Made by a program: the position numbers and the translations under genes. This document shows, piece after piece, positions 9,786-17,999 of a DNA stretch of 35,535 nt; position 1 is the stretch's first letter, and each line of letters opens with the position of its first letter. The DNA is from Turneriella parva (GTDB lineage: Bacteria > Spirochaetota > Leptospiria > Turneriellales > Turneriellaceae), in NCBI GenBank assembly GCA_020719945.1, contig DYPL01000023.1:1-35535 (forward strand), written 5' to 3'. The notes under the pieces are model-generated. The model did not search any database. It saw nothing but the letters and a program-made list of their open reading frames with translations, and was not told the DNA's origin.

Positions 9786-10274
9786 TTATTTTTTATCGGC
9801 GTGCTTTAACCAGACATCGCCGCTCCATAAGTCAAAAATAATATTTCTATGTCCCTCACCGCCAACATGCTCTGCTTTTAACTGAAATCCATGTTTAGCG
9901 ATGAGTTCTTTGGCCATTTCTATGTTTCGTTCGCCCACAGATGGCCCGGTTTTTTTCCAGACGTTCTTAAACATGTCTCCGCCGCCAAACATTTTTACAT
10001 GGAATTCAGACGCTTTGGATCCGGAATTTCGTATTGCCTCGAGAAATATTTCCATCGATTCATCAATGTAGCGGGCTGTTTTTTCCCCCGATGGTTCCGA
10101 GCCACCTCGGGCCGGGAGCAGGGAGTGGCTCATCCCGCCAATTTTTTTGGTGGGATGCCAGATGCAGAGTGCCACGCACGATCCAAGGAGAGTTTTGATT
10201 CGCGTATCGGAATCTCCCCAGTAGATTTCTCCAGGCTGCAAAAAAATTTCGATAACAAAGTCAGGTGTATCCAT
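9786..10274 (-). CDS. cheD: CheD chemoreceptor glutamine deamidase
   Basis: Deamidates receptor glutamines and in some bacteria modulates CheC phosphatase. The 162-residue product shows the family signature [26 protein letters not shown], with catalytic Cys33 and His50. MFGGGDMF and the C-terminal [21 protein letters not shown] also fit. Only 2 nt separate it from cheR. No CheC or CheX gene lies in the window, so its role here is probably enzymatic adaptation, as inference. Confidence 0.95.
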   Translation of the reverse strand: MDTPDFVIEIFLQPGEIYWGDSDTRIKTLLGSCVALCIWHPTKKIGGMSHSLLPARGGSEPSGEKTARYIDESMEIFLEAIRNSGSKASEFHVKMFGGGDMFKNVWKKTGPSVGERNIEMAKELIAKHGFQLKAEHVGGEGHRNIIFDLWSGDVWLKHADKK

Positions 10275-10276
10275 AA

Positions 10277-11128
10277 TTAAATTTTCTGGTAAATGGTGGG
10301 AGCTTTTAATTTTACCCTGTCCGTAATTCCATGCAGACTTTCTGCATGGCCAACAATAAAAAATCCATCCGGAGTCAAATATTCTATTATCCGGTTTACA
10401 ATTTCTGCCTTTTTCTCTCTGTTAAAATAGATCATTACATTGCGAAGAAAAATGACCTGAAATTTTCCGAGTTCGGGAGGCAAATCTGTATTCAAATTTA
10501 TTTTGCCAAAAGATACATTATTACGCAGTTCATGATTGATGGTAAAAAAGCCTTCCATGCTGCGAACACCCTTGAGACAATACTTTTTCAAAAAAGGTTC
10601 TGGTATGTTTTCAGAGTCTTCGAGCGGATATACTGCATTCACTGCATCTTCGAGAACCTCTTCGTTAATGTCAGATCCAAATATTTCCCAGCCACTGTAA
10701 CCAAAATTTTCTGCGAGGATCATGGAGATGGTATAGGCCTCTTCGCCAGATGAAGAAGCGGCGCTCCACACTCTGAATTTTCCACCTTTCCATTGTGGTA
10801 GAACTGTATCGCGCAAAAAATCAAAGTGTTTGGATTCCCGAAAAAAGTATGTCTCATTGGTTGTCAGCTGGTTTACGAGAACCTGCCGTTCTTTTTCGTT
10901 ACCCGTTTCATGGGATACCAGCTCAAGATATTCCCCGTAACTGTGAAAATGGTAATGGCGCAGTCTTTTTAAGAGACGCCCGGCTATAAGCGCTTTTTTG
11001 GCATCGCTCATATGAATTCCAGCTATATCAAAGATCAACTTTTGAAATTCAGTAAATTGTGCATCCGTCAAGGGTGTTACATTGAATGGTCCATCGAGGA
11101 CGGTAGCTGTTCCATGGGATGCGTTCAT
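10277..11128 (-). CDS. cheR: CheR chemoreceptor methyltransferase
   Basis: Transfers methyl groups from S-adenosylmethionine to receptor glutamates. The 283 residues comprise an N-terminal helical domain (about 15-100, including NQLTTNETYFFRE) and a methyltransferase domain whose SAM loop is FRVWSAASSSGEEAYTISM near residues 118-136. CheR more often has Cys where this loop has the first Ser of SSS. The beta-subdomain that binds the receptor pentapeptide (FFTINHELRNNVSFGKINL) is present. IFLRNVMIYF and GFFIVGHAESL complete the fold. Its ATG shares one base with the cheW stop (TAATG), so the two are translationally coupled. Both local receptors end in a pentapeptide that could dock to it. Confidence 0.97.
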   Translation of the reverse strand: MNASHGTATVLDGPFNVTPLTDAQFTEFQKLIFDIAGIHMSDAKKALIAGRLLKRLRHYHFHSYGEYLELVSHETGNEKERQVLVNQLTTNETYFFRESKHFDFLRDTVLPQWKGGKFRVWSAASSSGEEAYTISMILAENFGYSGWEIFGSDINEEVLEDAVNAVYPLEDSENIPEPFLKKYCLKGVRSMEGFFTINHELRNNVSFGKINLNTDLPPELGKFQVIFLRNVMIYFNREKKAEIVNRIIEYLTPDGFFIVGHAESLHGITDRVKLKAPTIYQKI

Positions 11129-11643
11129 TATTCGGCCCTATCTCCTTCGTGGCCAAGGGTAAGATGTTTCTTAAAGTTAGAGAGGTCAATAATGTCGAGC
11201 ACTTTTGGCACGTTGAGCAAAATAATAAAGCGTTTGTTCACTTTACCCATTCCACGAATATATTCGGGGCGAATCTTGGCACCAAAGGTGGGCGGTGGCT
11301 CAATCTGTTCAGGGGGGATGTTTAGCACTTCGTCTACTTCGTCGACGATTACTCCAATGCTGTGCTTTTCTTTTTCTACTTCCTGTTCTACAATAACGAT
11401 GCAGGTAAGTTTTGTAATCTTCTGGATGGGTAGAGCAAAACGGGAGGCCAGACTGATAACAGGAACAACATGACCACGAAGGTTATATACACCTTTAATA
11501 AAATGCGGGGTCATTGGTACGCGGGTAATTTTTCCGTACTCAATAATTTCTTTTACAACCAGGATATTGATGGCAAAATAATCCTGATTGACTTTTAAGG
11601 TCAGATACTGGCTTTCTTCCTGCTGGTACATTTCACTGTCCAT
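11128..11643 (-). CDS. cheW: CheW-type coupling protein (first of two)
   Basis: A 171-residue single-domain adaptor between receptors and CheA. YLTLKVNQDYFAINILVVKEII opens the fold, followed by HFIKGVYNLRGHVVPVISL, with the conserved Asn-Leu-Arg-Gly, and IGVIVDEVDEVLNIPPEQIEPPP. AAGGAG lies 7 nt before the ATG at 11643. It diverges clearly from the other CheW of the operon, so the pair is not a recent duplication. It lies directly between the upstream receptor gene (9 nt gap) and cheR (1 nt overlap). Confidence 0.96.
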   Translation of the reverse strand: MDSEMYQQEESQYLTLKVNQDYFAINILVVKEIIEYGKITRVPMTPHFIKGVYNLRGHVVPVISLASRFALPIQKITKLTCIVIVEQEVEKEKHSIGVIVDEVDEVLNIPPEQIEPPPTFGAKIRPEYIRGMGKVNKRFIILLNVPKVLDIIDLSNFKKHLTLGHEGDRAE

Positions 11644-11652
11644 AGAATCTCC

Positions 11653-13074
11653 TTAAAATTGTACAAAATCATCGCTGATTTTTCTATCTCCAGGGGAGAC
11701 TGGTTTCATCTTTGACGGTTTTGCGGGAGTAACTGGTATTACAACCTGCTGCGCTCTTTTTTCTTTTGGTGGTGCTAAATCTGGCTTCTGTTGGGCAGGC
11801 ACTGCCGCCTTTGATGGCGCCGGTTTTGCGTACGTTGCGGTAGCAGTTCTGTGTTGTGCCGGCATTTCTTTTTTGTCCGAAGTGAAGTAGTTTGTTTTTT
11901 CCTGAGAGGCGTTGCTTACTTTGAAAAATTGAACCGTAACGGCGAGAGATTCTGCCTGGTTGCTGAGTTCAGAAATGGTTGCTGCCATTTCTTCAGAAGA
12001 ACCGGCATTCTCCTGTGCCACCTGATTAAGCTGCTGGATGGCTATGGAAATTTGATCCACTCCCTTATTTTGCTGTTCGGATGCCGCAGAGATTTCCTGT
12101 GTCAGATCGGCTGTTTTAAGAATGTTGGGTAGAATTTGTTCAAACAGAGAGCCGGCATTTTGCGCCACTTTTACGCTGGTCGTCGAAAGAGTGCTGATTT
12201 GCTGTGCTGCTGTTTGCGACCTTTCTGCCAGTTTGCGGACTTCACCAGCGACAACAGCAAAACCTTTGCCGTGTTCGCCTGCCCTTGCTGCTTCTATGGC
12301 TGCATTGAGTGCGAGCAGGTTTGTCTGGTAGGCTATGTCTTCTACTATGCTGATTTTTTCTGCAATAGAGATCATGGCGTCGACTGTTTTACGAATTGCA
12401 TTGCCACCTTCTTCCGCCTGCTTTGCTGTGGTCTTTGCGAGTTCGTCGGTTGCTCTTGAATTTTCCGCATTCTGCGCAATGGTGGCAGCCATTTCTTCGA
12501 GCGATGAACTCGTTTCTTCGAGAGAAGCTGCCTGTTCCGACGCTCCAGAAGACAAATTCTGAGCTGTTGCGGCAAGCTGGTTTGTGGCACTGGAAACAGC
12601 TTGGGCCTTTTCGCTGACCGCGTGCACGACATCGCGAAGTTTCTCAATCATGTTATTGATTGCTCCAGCGAGTTCATCTGTTTCCGACCGGGTTGTAATT
12701 TTGACGGTGAGATTTCCGGAGGCAAATACCTTGATAGACTCAACCAGGATTTTCTGGTTCGCGAGAAGCATGGAAAGTGAATGAACGAGCTGTTTCATCT
12801 CGTGGGTTTTTACGTCCGGGAGGGTAACATTCAGGTTTCCCGAATCAATATCTGCCAAAGACTTTTCAATAATCTGAAATGGCCGCCCGATCTCCCTGCG
12901 AACGCCTCCCATAGAGATAATAGAGACGAGAATGGTTAATCCGGCAAACGCGAACATGAGCATTCTAAAAAGAAACTGCTCCGTGGGGATCGCTAAAAAT
13001 CCTACGGCGGCAGCCCCCATAGTAAAGAAGGTAAGCGATGCAATGGTGAGAAAAAATCGGTGCTGTAGTTTCAT
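11653..13074 (-). CDS. Methyl-accepting chemotaxis protein without a periplasmic sensor domain
   Basis: A 473-residue receptor. Two membrane helices (about 7-29 and 36-56) are joined by a very short loop, so no extracellular ligand domain exists. Two consecutive HAMP-like segments follow (about 65-120 with [11 protein letters not shown], and 120-165 with [19 protein letters not shown]). Sensing is therefore probably from the membrane, the cytoplasm or partner receptors. The signalling tip near residues 250-280 is canonical: [21 protein letters not shown] and [16 protein letters not shown] Pro/Ala/Lys-rich tail ends in DFVQF, a CheR-docking-type pentapeptide. It begins 2 nt after the cheA stop. 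Confidence 0.95.
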   Translation of the reverse strand: MKLQHRFFLTIASLTFFTMGAAAVGFLAIPTEQFLFRMLMFAFAGLTILVSIISMGGVRREIGRPFQIIEKSLADIDSGNLNVTLPDVKTHEMKQLVHSLSMLLANQKILVESIKVFASGNLTVKITTRSETDELAGAINNMIEKLRDVVHAVSEKAQAVSSATNQLAATAQNLSSGASEQAASLEETSSSLEEMAATIAQNAENSRATDELAKTTAKQAEEGGNAIRKTVDAMISIAEKISIVEDIAYQTNLLALNAAIEAARAGEHGKGFAVVAGEVRKLAERSQTAAQQISTLSTTSVKVAQNAGSLFEQILPNILKTADLTQEISAASEQQNKGVDQISIAIQQLNQVAQENAGSSEEMAATISELSNQAESLAVTVQFFKVSNASQEKTNYFTSDKKEMPAQHRTATATYAKPAPSKAAVPAQQKPDLAPPKEKRAQQVVIPVTPAKPSKMKPVSPGDRKISDDFVQF

Positions 13075-13076
13075 AA

Positions 13077-15254
13077 TTATCCGTATTGCTGGTTTATGGC
13101 ATGTTCTATCAGGCGCGGAATATCAAGAATCAGGGCAACATCGCCGTTGCCCATAATTGTGGCACCGCTTATTCCATGCAGCTGATCAAATATTTTTCCG
13201 AGTGGTTTGATTACCGTCTGCGACTCGCCCAGTAAGTCGTCTACTACGAGCCCGGCTTTTTGCTGGCCATAGGTAACAACGATTACGTTTTCCCGTTCGC
13301 TCCCCATGTTCTTTTCGCGGAAAAAAGTATTCAAGCGAAGATAGGGAAGGAGTTCCCCACGAAGGCTGATAAAATTTCCACCTCGTTCGCTGTTTTTTTC
13401 AATGTCTTTGACTTCCACGGCTTCTGTAACCATATCGAGAGGAATAACATATTTCGCGTCGCCAACCGTTACAATAAAACCGTCAATGATGGCTAATGTC
13501 AACGGGAGGCGAATGCTTATGATAGTGTTTTTTCCCTCGGTACTGTCAATATCTACCGTACCGCGCAACGCTTCAATGTTGCGTCTCACGACGTCCATGC
13601 CAACACCGCGCCCGGAAATATTCGTTAATTTCTCTGCCGTAGAAAATCCCGGTTCAAAAATAAAATGGTATATATCTGAATCGGAGTAGTATTGTGCCTT
13701 GTTGGCCAGCCCCCGCTCCACCGCTTTTGCGAGAATTTTATCTTTGCCGAGACCTTTTCCGTCGTCACTGATCTCTATCACGATAGAGCCCGTGTCGTGG
13801 AAGGCATTGAGAAGAATGGTTCCCTTGCGCGGTTTTCCTGCCGCTTCCCGGTCTTCCGGATCTTCGAGTCCATGGTCCAGAGAATTTCGGATCAGGTGCA
13901 TCAGAGGATCATTGATATTATCGATCAGGTTTTTATCGAGTTCTGTTTCACCACCCTTAATGAGAAGTTCCACTTCTTTTTTAAGATCGCGGCTTATATC
14001 GCGCACAATGCGTTCAAATTTGCGAAAGGTTTCGCCAATCTGAACCATGCGGATGTTCATTACATTGTCGCGCAGCTCCTCAATTAGGCGATCCATTGCC
14101 GAGGCTGCCTCGAGCATGGCCGTACTGTTTTCCCGTTTAGCAATCTGCGAAATATTGGCTTCCGTGATAACGAGCTCGCCAACGAGATTGATGAGAAGGT
14201 CCAGTTTTGCTGCTTCAATGCGGATAAACTTTTTCGACTGTTCTTCTTTTCCCGAAGTTTTTGCTGGTACTTCTTTTTTCTTTTCGGGATGATCCTTGGT
14301 ACTCTGCTTTATCTTCGGTTCCGTTTCTTCGACATCGCCAGCGTCTGCGACGGCGGGGGAGTCCGAGCTCGTCTGTTCCAGGTCGGCAGGAACTAAGGTT
14401 CCCATTTTCATCAGGATGCCAGTAAGCCGCTCTCTCGATTCTGGAAGTTTCTGGAAGACTTTTTCGTACAGCGTGCTTGCGCTGTGGGGAGGAAAAATAT
14501 GGATCGTTGCATCTTCTTCGAGAAACTCAAAGACGGAGCGAACGGTTTGTTCGTCGTCGGTTTGCGCATCCAGATCTATTTCGAACCCAAGATAAAAAAT
14601 TTCGGGGTTAAAAAGATCCGCGTCGGGCAGTGAATCGTGGACAGGATACAGATTTTTGATTGAGCCAATTTTTTTCAGATAATGGATGAAAGAGAATGGA
14701 TCGAGGCCATCTGCCAGAACGGAATGAGCAAACCGCAGGGAAATATGCCAGTAGGGAGACTGTATTCCATTGGTTGGCCGCTGCAATGGCTCTACAGTTT
14801 TAGGCTGTGTCGGTTTAGCCGATTCTTCTTTTTTAACCGTTACAGATTGTTTGCCTCCCTGAAAAAAGACAGATAATTCGGAGAAAAGCTCCTGGCCTCT
14901 CTGGGAATATTCTTCTGGAACTGCCTGGCCTTCTTCGGCTGTCGTGTCGAACTCTACGAGAGTCTCAATGTGGTCATGGCATTTGAGAAGGGTAGCAATG
15001 AGGTCCGGTGTCACGACGGCCTCTTTCTGGCGCAACCGGTCCATCATGGTTTCCAGGGTATGCGTAAAATGAACAATATTATCATACCCAAACATTCCAG
15101 AGGAACCCTTGATAGTATGAACAGCCCGGAAGATTGCGTGTATCGCTTCCTCGTTGCCGGGGTCTTTTTCGAGCTGGAGAAGATACTCCTCCATGCCGGC
15201 GAGCAGTTCTTCGCTTTCGAGCAGGAATGTTTGTTTAATGCTTTCTAAGTTCAT
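13077..15254 (-). CDS. cheA: CheA chemotaxis histidine kinase with a non-canonical middle domain
   Basis: The central kinase of the operon; it phosphorylates CheY and CheB. Of 725 residues, P1 (HPt) spans about 1-105 with phospho-acceptor His46 in [10 protein letters not shown]. The canonical CheY-binding P2 is not visible. Instead residues about 165-290 form a different domain with [26 protein letters not shown] and an acidic [13 protein letters not shown] end, a type I recall from CheA proteins of some F7-like or alternative-function systems. P3 begins near 350 ([20 protein letters not shown]). P4 has the N box [13 protein letters not shown]1 DDGKGL, the F box and G2 [10 protein letters not shown]5 is CheW-like. 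The ATG overlaps the STAS stop by four bases (ATGA). Confidence 0.97.
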   Translation of the reverse strand: MNLESIKQTFLLESEELLAGMEEYLLQLEKDPGNEEAIHAIFRAVHTIKGSSGMFGYDNIVHFTHTLETMMDRLRQKEAVVTPDLIATLLKCHDHIETLVEFDTTAEEGQAVPEEYSQRGQELFSELSVFFQGGKQSVTVKKEESAKPTQPKTVEPLQRPTNGIQSPYWHISLRFAHSVLADGLDPFSFIHYLKKIGSIKNLYPVHDSLPDADLFNPEIFYLGFEIDLDAQTDDEQTVRSVFEFLEEDATIHIFPPHSASTLYEKVFQKLPESRERLTGILMKMGTLVPADLEQTSSDSPAVADAGDVEETEPKIKQSTKDHPEKKKEVPAKTSGKEEQSKKFIRIEAAKLDLLINLVGELVITEANISQIAKRENSTAMLEAASAMDRLIEELRDNVMNIRMVQIGETFRKFERIVRDISRDLKKEVELLIKGGETELDKNLIDNINDPLMHLIRNSLDHGLEDPEDREAAGKPRKGTILLNAFHDTGSIVIEISDDGKGLGKDKILAKAVERGLANKAQYYSDSDIYHFIFEPGFSTAEKLTNISGRGVGMDVVRRNIEALRGTVDIDSTEGKNTIISIRLPLTLAIIDGFIVTVGDAKYVIPLDMVTEAVEVKDIEKNSERGGNFISLRGELLPYLRLNTFFREKNMGSERENVIVVTYGQQKAGLVVDDLLGESQTVIKPLGKIFDQLHGISGATIMGNGDVALILDIPRLIEHAINQQYG

Positions 15255-15640
15255 ATTGCTCTGAAGTAATGTGAGTTTTTATTTAAGCCGTATTTAAGAT
15301 AAAACAGATTGCGTTCTTTCGGAGCAATATGAACTTTATCTCCAAATATTCCTATGGCTCCGTAAATATCCAGTACTTTAATAACGGCTTTTGAATGATT
15401 TCTAAGGAGAAACCGCCTGCCTTCCCGGGCTGCTTCTCTTTTGAGAATAAGAAACATCTGGAATCCGGCTGAATCAAATTCTTCGACGCCAGAAAGATCA
15501 ATGGTCACATTGTTGTACTCTGTCCAGTACGCATGCAGTTCTTCCCAGCCATCTTTGGCGTTGCGGATAGAGAGGGTACTGCTGGCGTTGAGAAATATGA
15601 TGTCTCCGTCTTCTTTATTTACAGTGAAAATGGTTGCCAT
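15251..15640 (-). CDS. STAS-domain protein, anti-sigma-factor-antagonist type
   Basis: A 129-residue protein formed of a single STAS domain, the fold used by SpoIIAA/RsbV antagonists. The motif VTIDLSGVEEFDSAGFQMFL places Ser57 in Asp-Ser-Ala-Gly, the position phosphorylated in SpoIIAA-type proteins, so regulation by a Ser kinase and PP2C phosphatase is possible. The start at ATG 15640 has AGAGGA 7 nt upstream. The frame is open for 28 more codons, but those overlap cheY. It lies between cheY and cheA, with a 4-nt overlap into cheA. STAS genes are known in some che operons, where their role is poorly defined. No anti-sigma kinase gene is seen in the window. Confidence 0.9.
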   Translation of the reverse strand: MATIFTVNKEDGDIIFLNASSTLSIRNAKDGWEELHAYWTEYNNVTIDLSGVEEFDSAGFQMFLILKREAAREGRRFLLRNHSKAVIKVLDIYGAIGIFGDKVHIAPKERNLFYLKYGLNKNSHYFRAI

Positions 15641-15660
15641 GCTCGTTCCTCTCTTTATTT

Positions 15661-16026
15661 TTATATTGTCAACTTTTCTACTGCTGTCAGAAGCTGCTGG
15701 GGCTGGAATGGTTTTACCACCCATGCTTTGGCTCCAGCCTCTTTGCCTTTTTCTCGCTTCTGCTGCTCTGTCTCTGTTGTCAGCATAATAATGGGAATAG
15801 ATCTATGGGGGCTTGCCGCATCCTTGACGTTACGGATAAAGGTTATTCCGTCCATATTCGGCATGTTGAGGTCCGTTATAATGAGATCGCACTTGATGCT
15901 CTTCAGTTTTTCGAGGGCATCGACTCCGTCTATGGCCTCCGTAACCTGATAACCACTACCTTTAAGAGTGAGGTTTAGTACCTGGCGGATAGAAATGGAA
16001 TCATCAACGATCAATATGTGGCTCAT
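15661..16026 (-). CDS. cheY: CheY-like single-domain response regulator (second of the tandem pair)
   Basis: A 121-residue stand-alone receiver domain. The acidic pair is Asp8/Asp9, the phospho-acceptor is Asp52 in LIITDLNMPNMDG, the switch Thr is in IIMLTTETEQQ, and the conserved Lys lies in VVKPFQPQQL. There is no output domain, so it must act by binding a partner. AGGAG lies about 10 nt before the ATG. It is clearly paralogous to the next gene upstream, sharing SIRQV...LTLKG.GY and EAIDGVDAL, which suggests an old tandem duplication. The STAS gene follows 20 nt later. Confidence 0.95.
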   Translation of the reverse strand: MSHILIVDDSISIRQVLNLTLKGSGYQVTEAIDGVDALEKLKSIKCDLIITDLNMPNMDGITFIRNVKDAASPHRSIPIIMLTTETEQQKREKGKEAGAKAWVVKPFQPQQLLTAVEKLTI

Positions 16027-16072
16027 GTGTGCTTTTCTCCTGCTCTGAATATCGTCCTTTTAGAGCTATTAG

Positions 16073-16444
16073 TTAAATCATGAGCTTTTCTACTGCCGAG
16101 AGAAGTCTTTCCGGGAGAAATGGTTTTACGAGCCATGCCTTTGCACCGGCTTTCTGTCCTTCGAGTTTTTTCTCTTCTTCTGCTACCGTTGTGAGCATGA
16201 TAATGGGAATAAACTTATACGTATTGTAGGCTGGGTCTGACTTGACTGTTTTAACAAATGTAAGACCGTCCATGTTTGGCATATTTACGTCGCAAATCAT
16301 CATGTTGATTTCGTTCTCTGTGAGCTTTTTCAGGGCATCGACCCCATCGATAGCTTCGATAACGCTGTAGCCGGCTCCTTTGAGCGTAAGCGATACAACC
16401 TGGCGTATCGAGGCCGAGTCGTCAATAATCATGATCGTTTTCAT
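16073..16444 (-). CDS. cheY: CheY-like single-domain response regulator (first gene of the che operon)
   Basis: A 123-residue receiver domain: Asp8/Asp9, phospho-acceptor Asp52 in MMICDVNMPNMDG, Thr in IIMLTTVAEEE, and Lys in LVKPFLPERL. It lacks an output domain. The ATG has AGGAG 7 nt upstream. It is the promoter-proximal gene of the operon, with an 87-bp gap to the SUKH-like gene on the same strand. It and the downstream paralogue share the same C-terminal pattern (LLxAVEKLxI). One may signal and the other act as a phosphate sink, but the sequence does not decide this. Confidence 0.95.
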   Translation of the reverse strand: MKTIMIIDDSASIRQVVSLTLKGAGYSVIEAIDGVDALKKLTENEINMMICDVNMPNMDGLTFVKTVKSDPAYNTYKFIPIIMLTTVAEEEKKLEGQKAGAKAWLVKPFLPERLLSAVEKLMI

Positions 16445-16531
16445 TTATTCTCCTTCCATCCATCCAATAAAGAGGGTTTAGTTTCTCGCATTGTAAACTT
16501 CATTCCCGAATAAAGGTGTCAATAGGTTTTC

Positions 16532-16909
16532 TTATTCAGGATTGACTGGTGCATTCGTCATTTTGTAAATATGGGTCACCCAGTCTGGAAAAGAATCAAA
16601 TATCTTTGTAACGTTGTCTTCCTGTATCATGAAAATTTCTCGAAACTCTTCATTGAAAGCGAAGAAATTGTTGTTCCAGCGGGCAAAAACGGTAAAGCCC
16701 GGATGGGCAAATTCGCGGTAGGGTTCCAGAAAATACACGTTGTCTGCATCAAAACTTCCGGCTGTCACGAGATCCTTGTAACATTCCGGGAAATTCGCGT
16801 TGAGTTCCTTTTCCCAGGAGGAAATCTGCGACGTTGAAAAGAATGGCCTTTCGAAATATCTTCCGGATTTTTGAAACTCCCCGAGTATTTTTTCTATTTG
16901 TTCGTTCAT
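16532..16909 (-). CDS. Small SMI1/KNR4 (SUKH)-like protein
   Basis: A 125-residue soluble protein starting at ATG 16909. The segment SSWEKELNANFPECYKDLV, followed by a Gly-containing turn and an alternating aromatic/acidic strand pattern (VYFLEPYREF, FTVFARWNNNFFAF), resembles the SUKH fold. That fold is common in immunity proteins against contact-dependent or polymorphic toxins and also occurs in stand-alone regulators. The match is by eye and is moderate. The frame is open a further 86 codons upstream, but that part would run into the divergent lipoprotein gene and is rejected. No toxin gene is adjacent; it lies just upstream of the che operon on the same strand. Confidence 0.6.
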   Translation of the reverse strand: MNEQIEKILGEFQKSGRYFERPFFSTSQISSWEKELNANFPECYKDLVTAGSFDADNVYFLEPYREFAHPGFTVFARWNNNFFAFNEEFREIFMIQEDNVTKIFDSFPDWVTHIYKMTNAPVNPE

Positions 16910-16991
16910 ACCGTCCCGTTGCAGGGAGGTTTCAAAGTGGCAATCTTTTTTGCCTGCTTGACGATGAGTACAGGATCTGGTTTTCTGTAGC

Positions 16992-17960
16992 ATGCGCCGA
17001 ATTATTTTTCCTTTCCTGATCTTGATATTCGCGACCCAGTGCGCTCGCAGCGTTGAATCTCGCATCCAAGAGCTGCCGTCCTGTGGTTCTGCCGCTGAAC
17101 CACAGTGTTTGCAGGTTGGTACTTTAAACCTGGAATGGTTTCCTGACGGAAGAAACGCTGAACACACGGAATACAGAATCCGCTATAAAATGCAGAAAGC
17201 TGCAGATGCCATTCTGAAAAATCATCTCGACCTGATTGCCATCCAAGAAATTCACAACCGCGAGCTGTTTGCAGAGTGGGTTCTTGCGTATTTAGGCGAT
17301 CAATTTGCGTACACGGTTGGCAGAAGTGGACAGGATTTGTCCCTCGCCATTTTGTGGAGAAAGTCGCTCCTGGAACTCAAGGAATGGGGCGAGATAGATG
17401 AAAGCGGTAAGATAACGGGGTTTGCTTCGCGCTCACGCCACAGGTATCCCCTTGCTGCCCGTTTTGCTCTTTCTGGTTCTCTCAGAGAATTCTGGTTTGT
17501 TTCGGTGCATTTGAAATCAAATTCAAAAACGGGATCCTGCCAGGTTCGCCAGCAACAGGCAAACAGTTTGTCGCGCTTTGCACTATCCCTGAATTCTGAT
17601 TTTATAATTGCGGGAGACTATAACGATATTTGGGAAGAGCAGGGCATTTGCGGCAAAGCGAAAACCTATGGCGAAGATCCTCTCGCTGCATTCGAAACCT
17701 CTCCCTTTGCTATTCTCACCGGCGACAGCGATATTTTTCCGGAAACGGCAGTCAGCTACATTAAAAAGCCGTATCGTTCGCGGATAGACCATATCGTGAC
17801 ATCGCGCGGAATTGAAAGCGAAATGCAGTTTGTGAGCGGCAACCGACGCGCTGTAATTATAGAACACGAAACAAAAAAATTTACAGACCACCAGCCTGTC
17901 ATTGTGTGGTGGAAACCGCAGGCTGTTATGGATAACGGGCCAGAAATTAGCAAGCCCTGA
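16992..17960 (+). CDS. Lipoprotein of the endonuclease/exonuclease/phosphatase (EEP) family
   Basis: A 322-residue enzyme with a signal peptide ending in a relaxed lipobox (IFATQC, Cys17), so it is probably membrane-anchored and exported. The EEP core is complete: the Asn strand TLNLEWFPD, metal-binding Glu in IAIQEIHN, VSVHLKS with a catalytic His, IIAGDYND with the Asp/Asn pair, RIDHI, and the final Asp-His of FTDHQPV. Members cleave phosphodiester bonds in nucleic acids, lipids or inositol phosphates; the substrate cannot be told from the sequence. A perfect 9-bp inverted repeat lies inside its 5' part. It is followed after 39 bp by a second lipoprotein gene. Confidence 0.85.
   Translation: MRRIIFPFLILIFATQCARSVESRIQELPSCGSAAEPQCLQVGTLNLEWFPDGRNAEHTEYRIRYKMQKAADAILKNHLDLIAIQEIHNRELFAEWVLAYLGDQFAYTVGRSGQDLSLAILWRKSLLELKEWGEIDESGKITGFASRSRHRYPLAARFALSGSLREFWFVSVHLKSNSKTGSCQVRQQQANSLSRFALSLNSDFIIAGDYNDIWEEQGICGKAKTYGEDPLAAFETSPFAILTGDSDIFPETAVSYIKKPYRSRIDHIVTSRGIESEMQFVSGNRRAVIIEHETKKFTDHQPVIVWWKPQAVMDNGPEISKP
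17081..17105. repeat. Perfect inverted repeat inside the EEP lipoprotein gene
   Basis: CTGTGGTTC and GAACCACAG are exact complements of nine bases separated by seven bases. In the gene this codes for the stretch between the lipobox and the enzyme domain (around CGSAAEPQ). I saw no second copy in the window. Confidence 0.7.
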
Positions 17961-17999
17961 ATCCTGCATAGCCGACGGTAAATAAAAAGTAGAGGCAAT

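Noticed and set aside
16490-16522. TTGACA and TACAAT boxes upstream of the first cheY
   Set aside because: The boxes are good, but the 21-bp spacing is too long for a normal sigma-70 promoter; a real promoter may exist here, but these two boxes do not prove it.
16532-17167. Longer 211-codon version of the SUKH-like gene
   Set aside because: The extra 86 codons run into the divergent lipoprotein gene and add Cys- and Arg-rich text with no domain; the inner ATG gives a compact fold.
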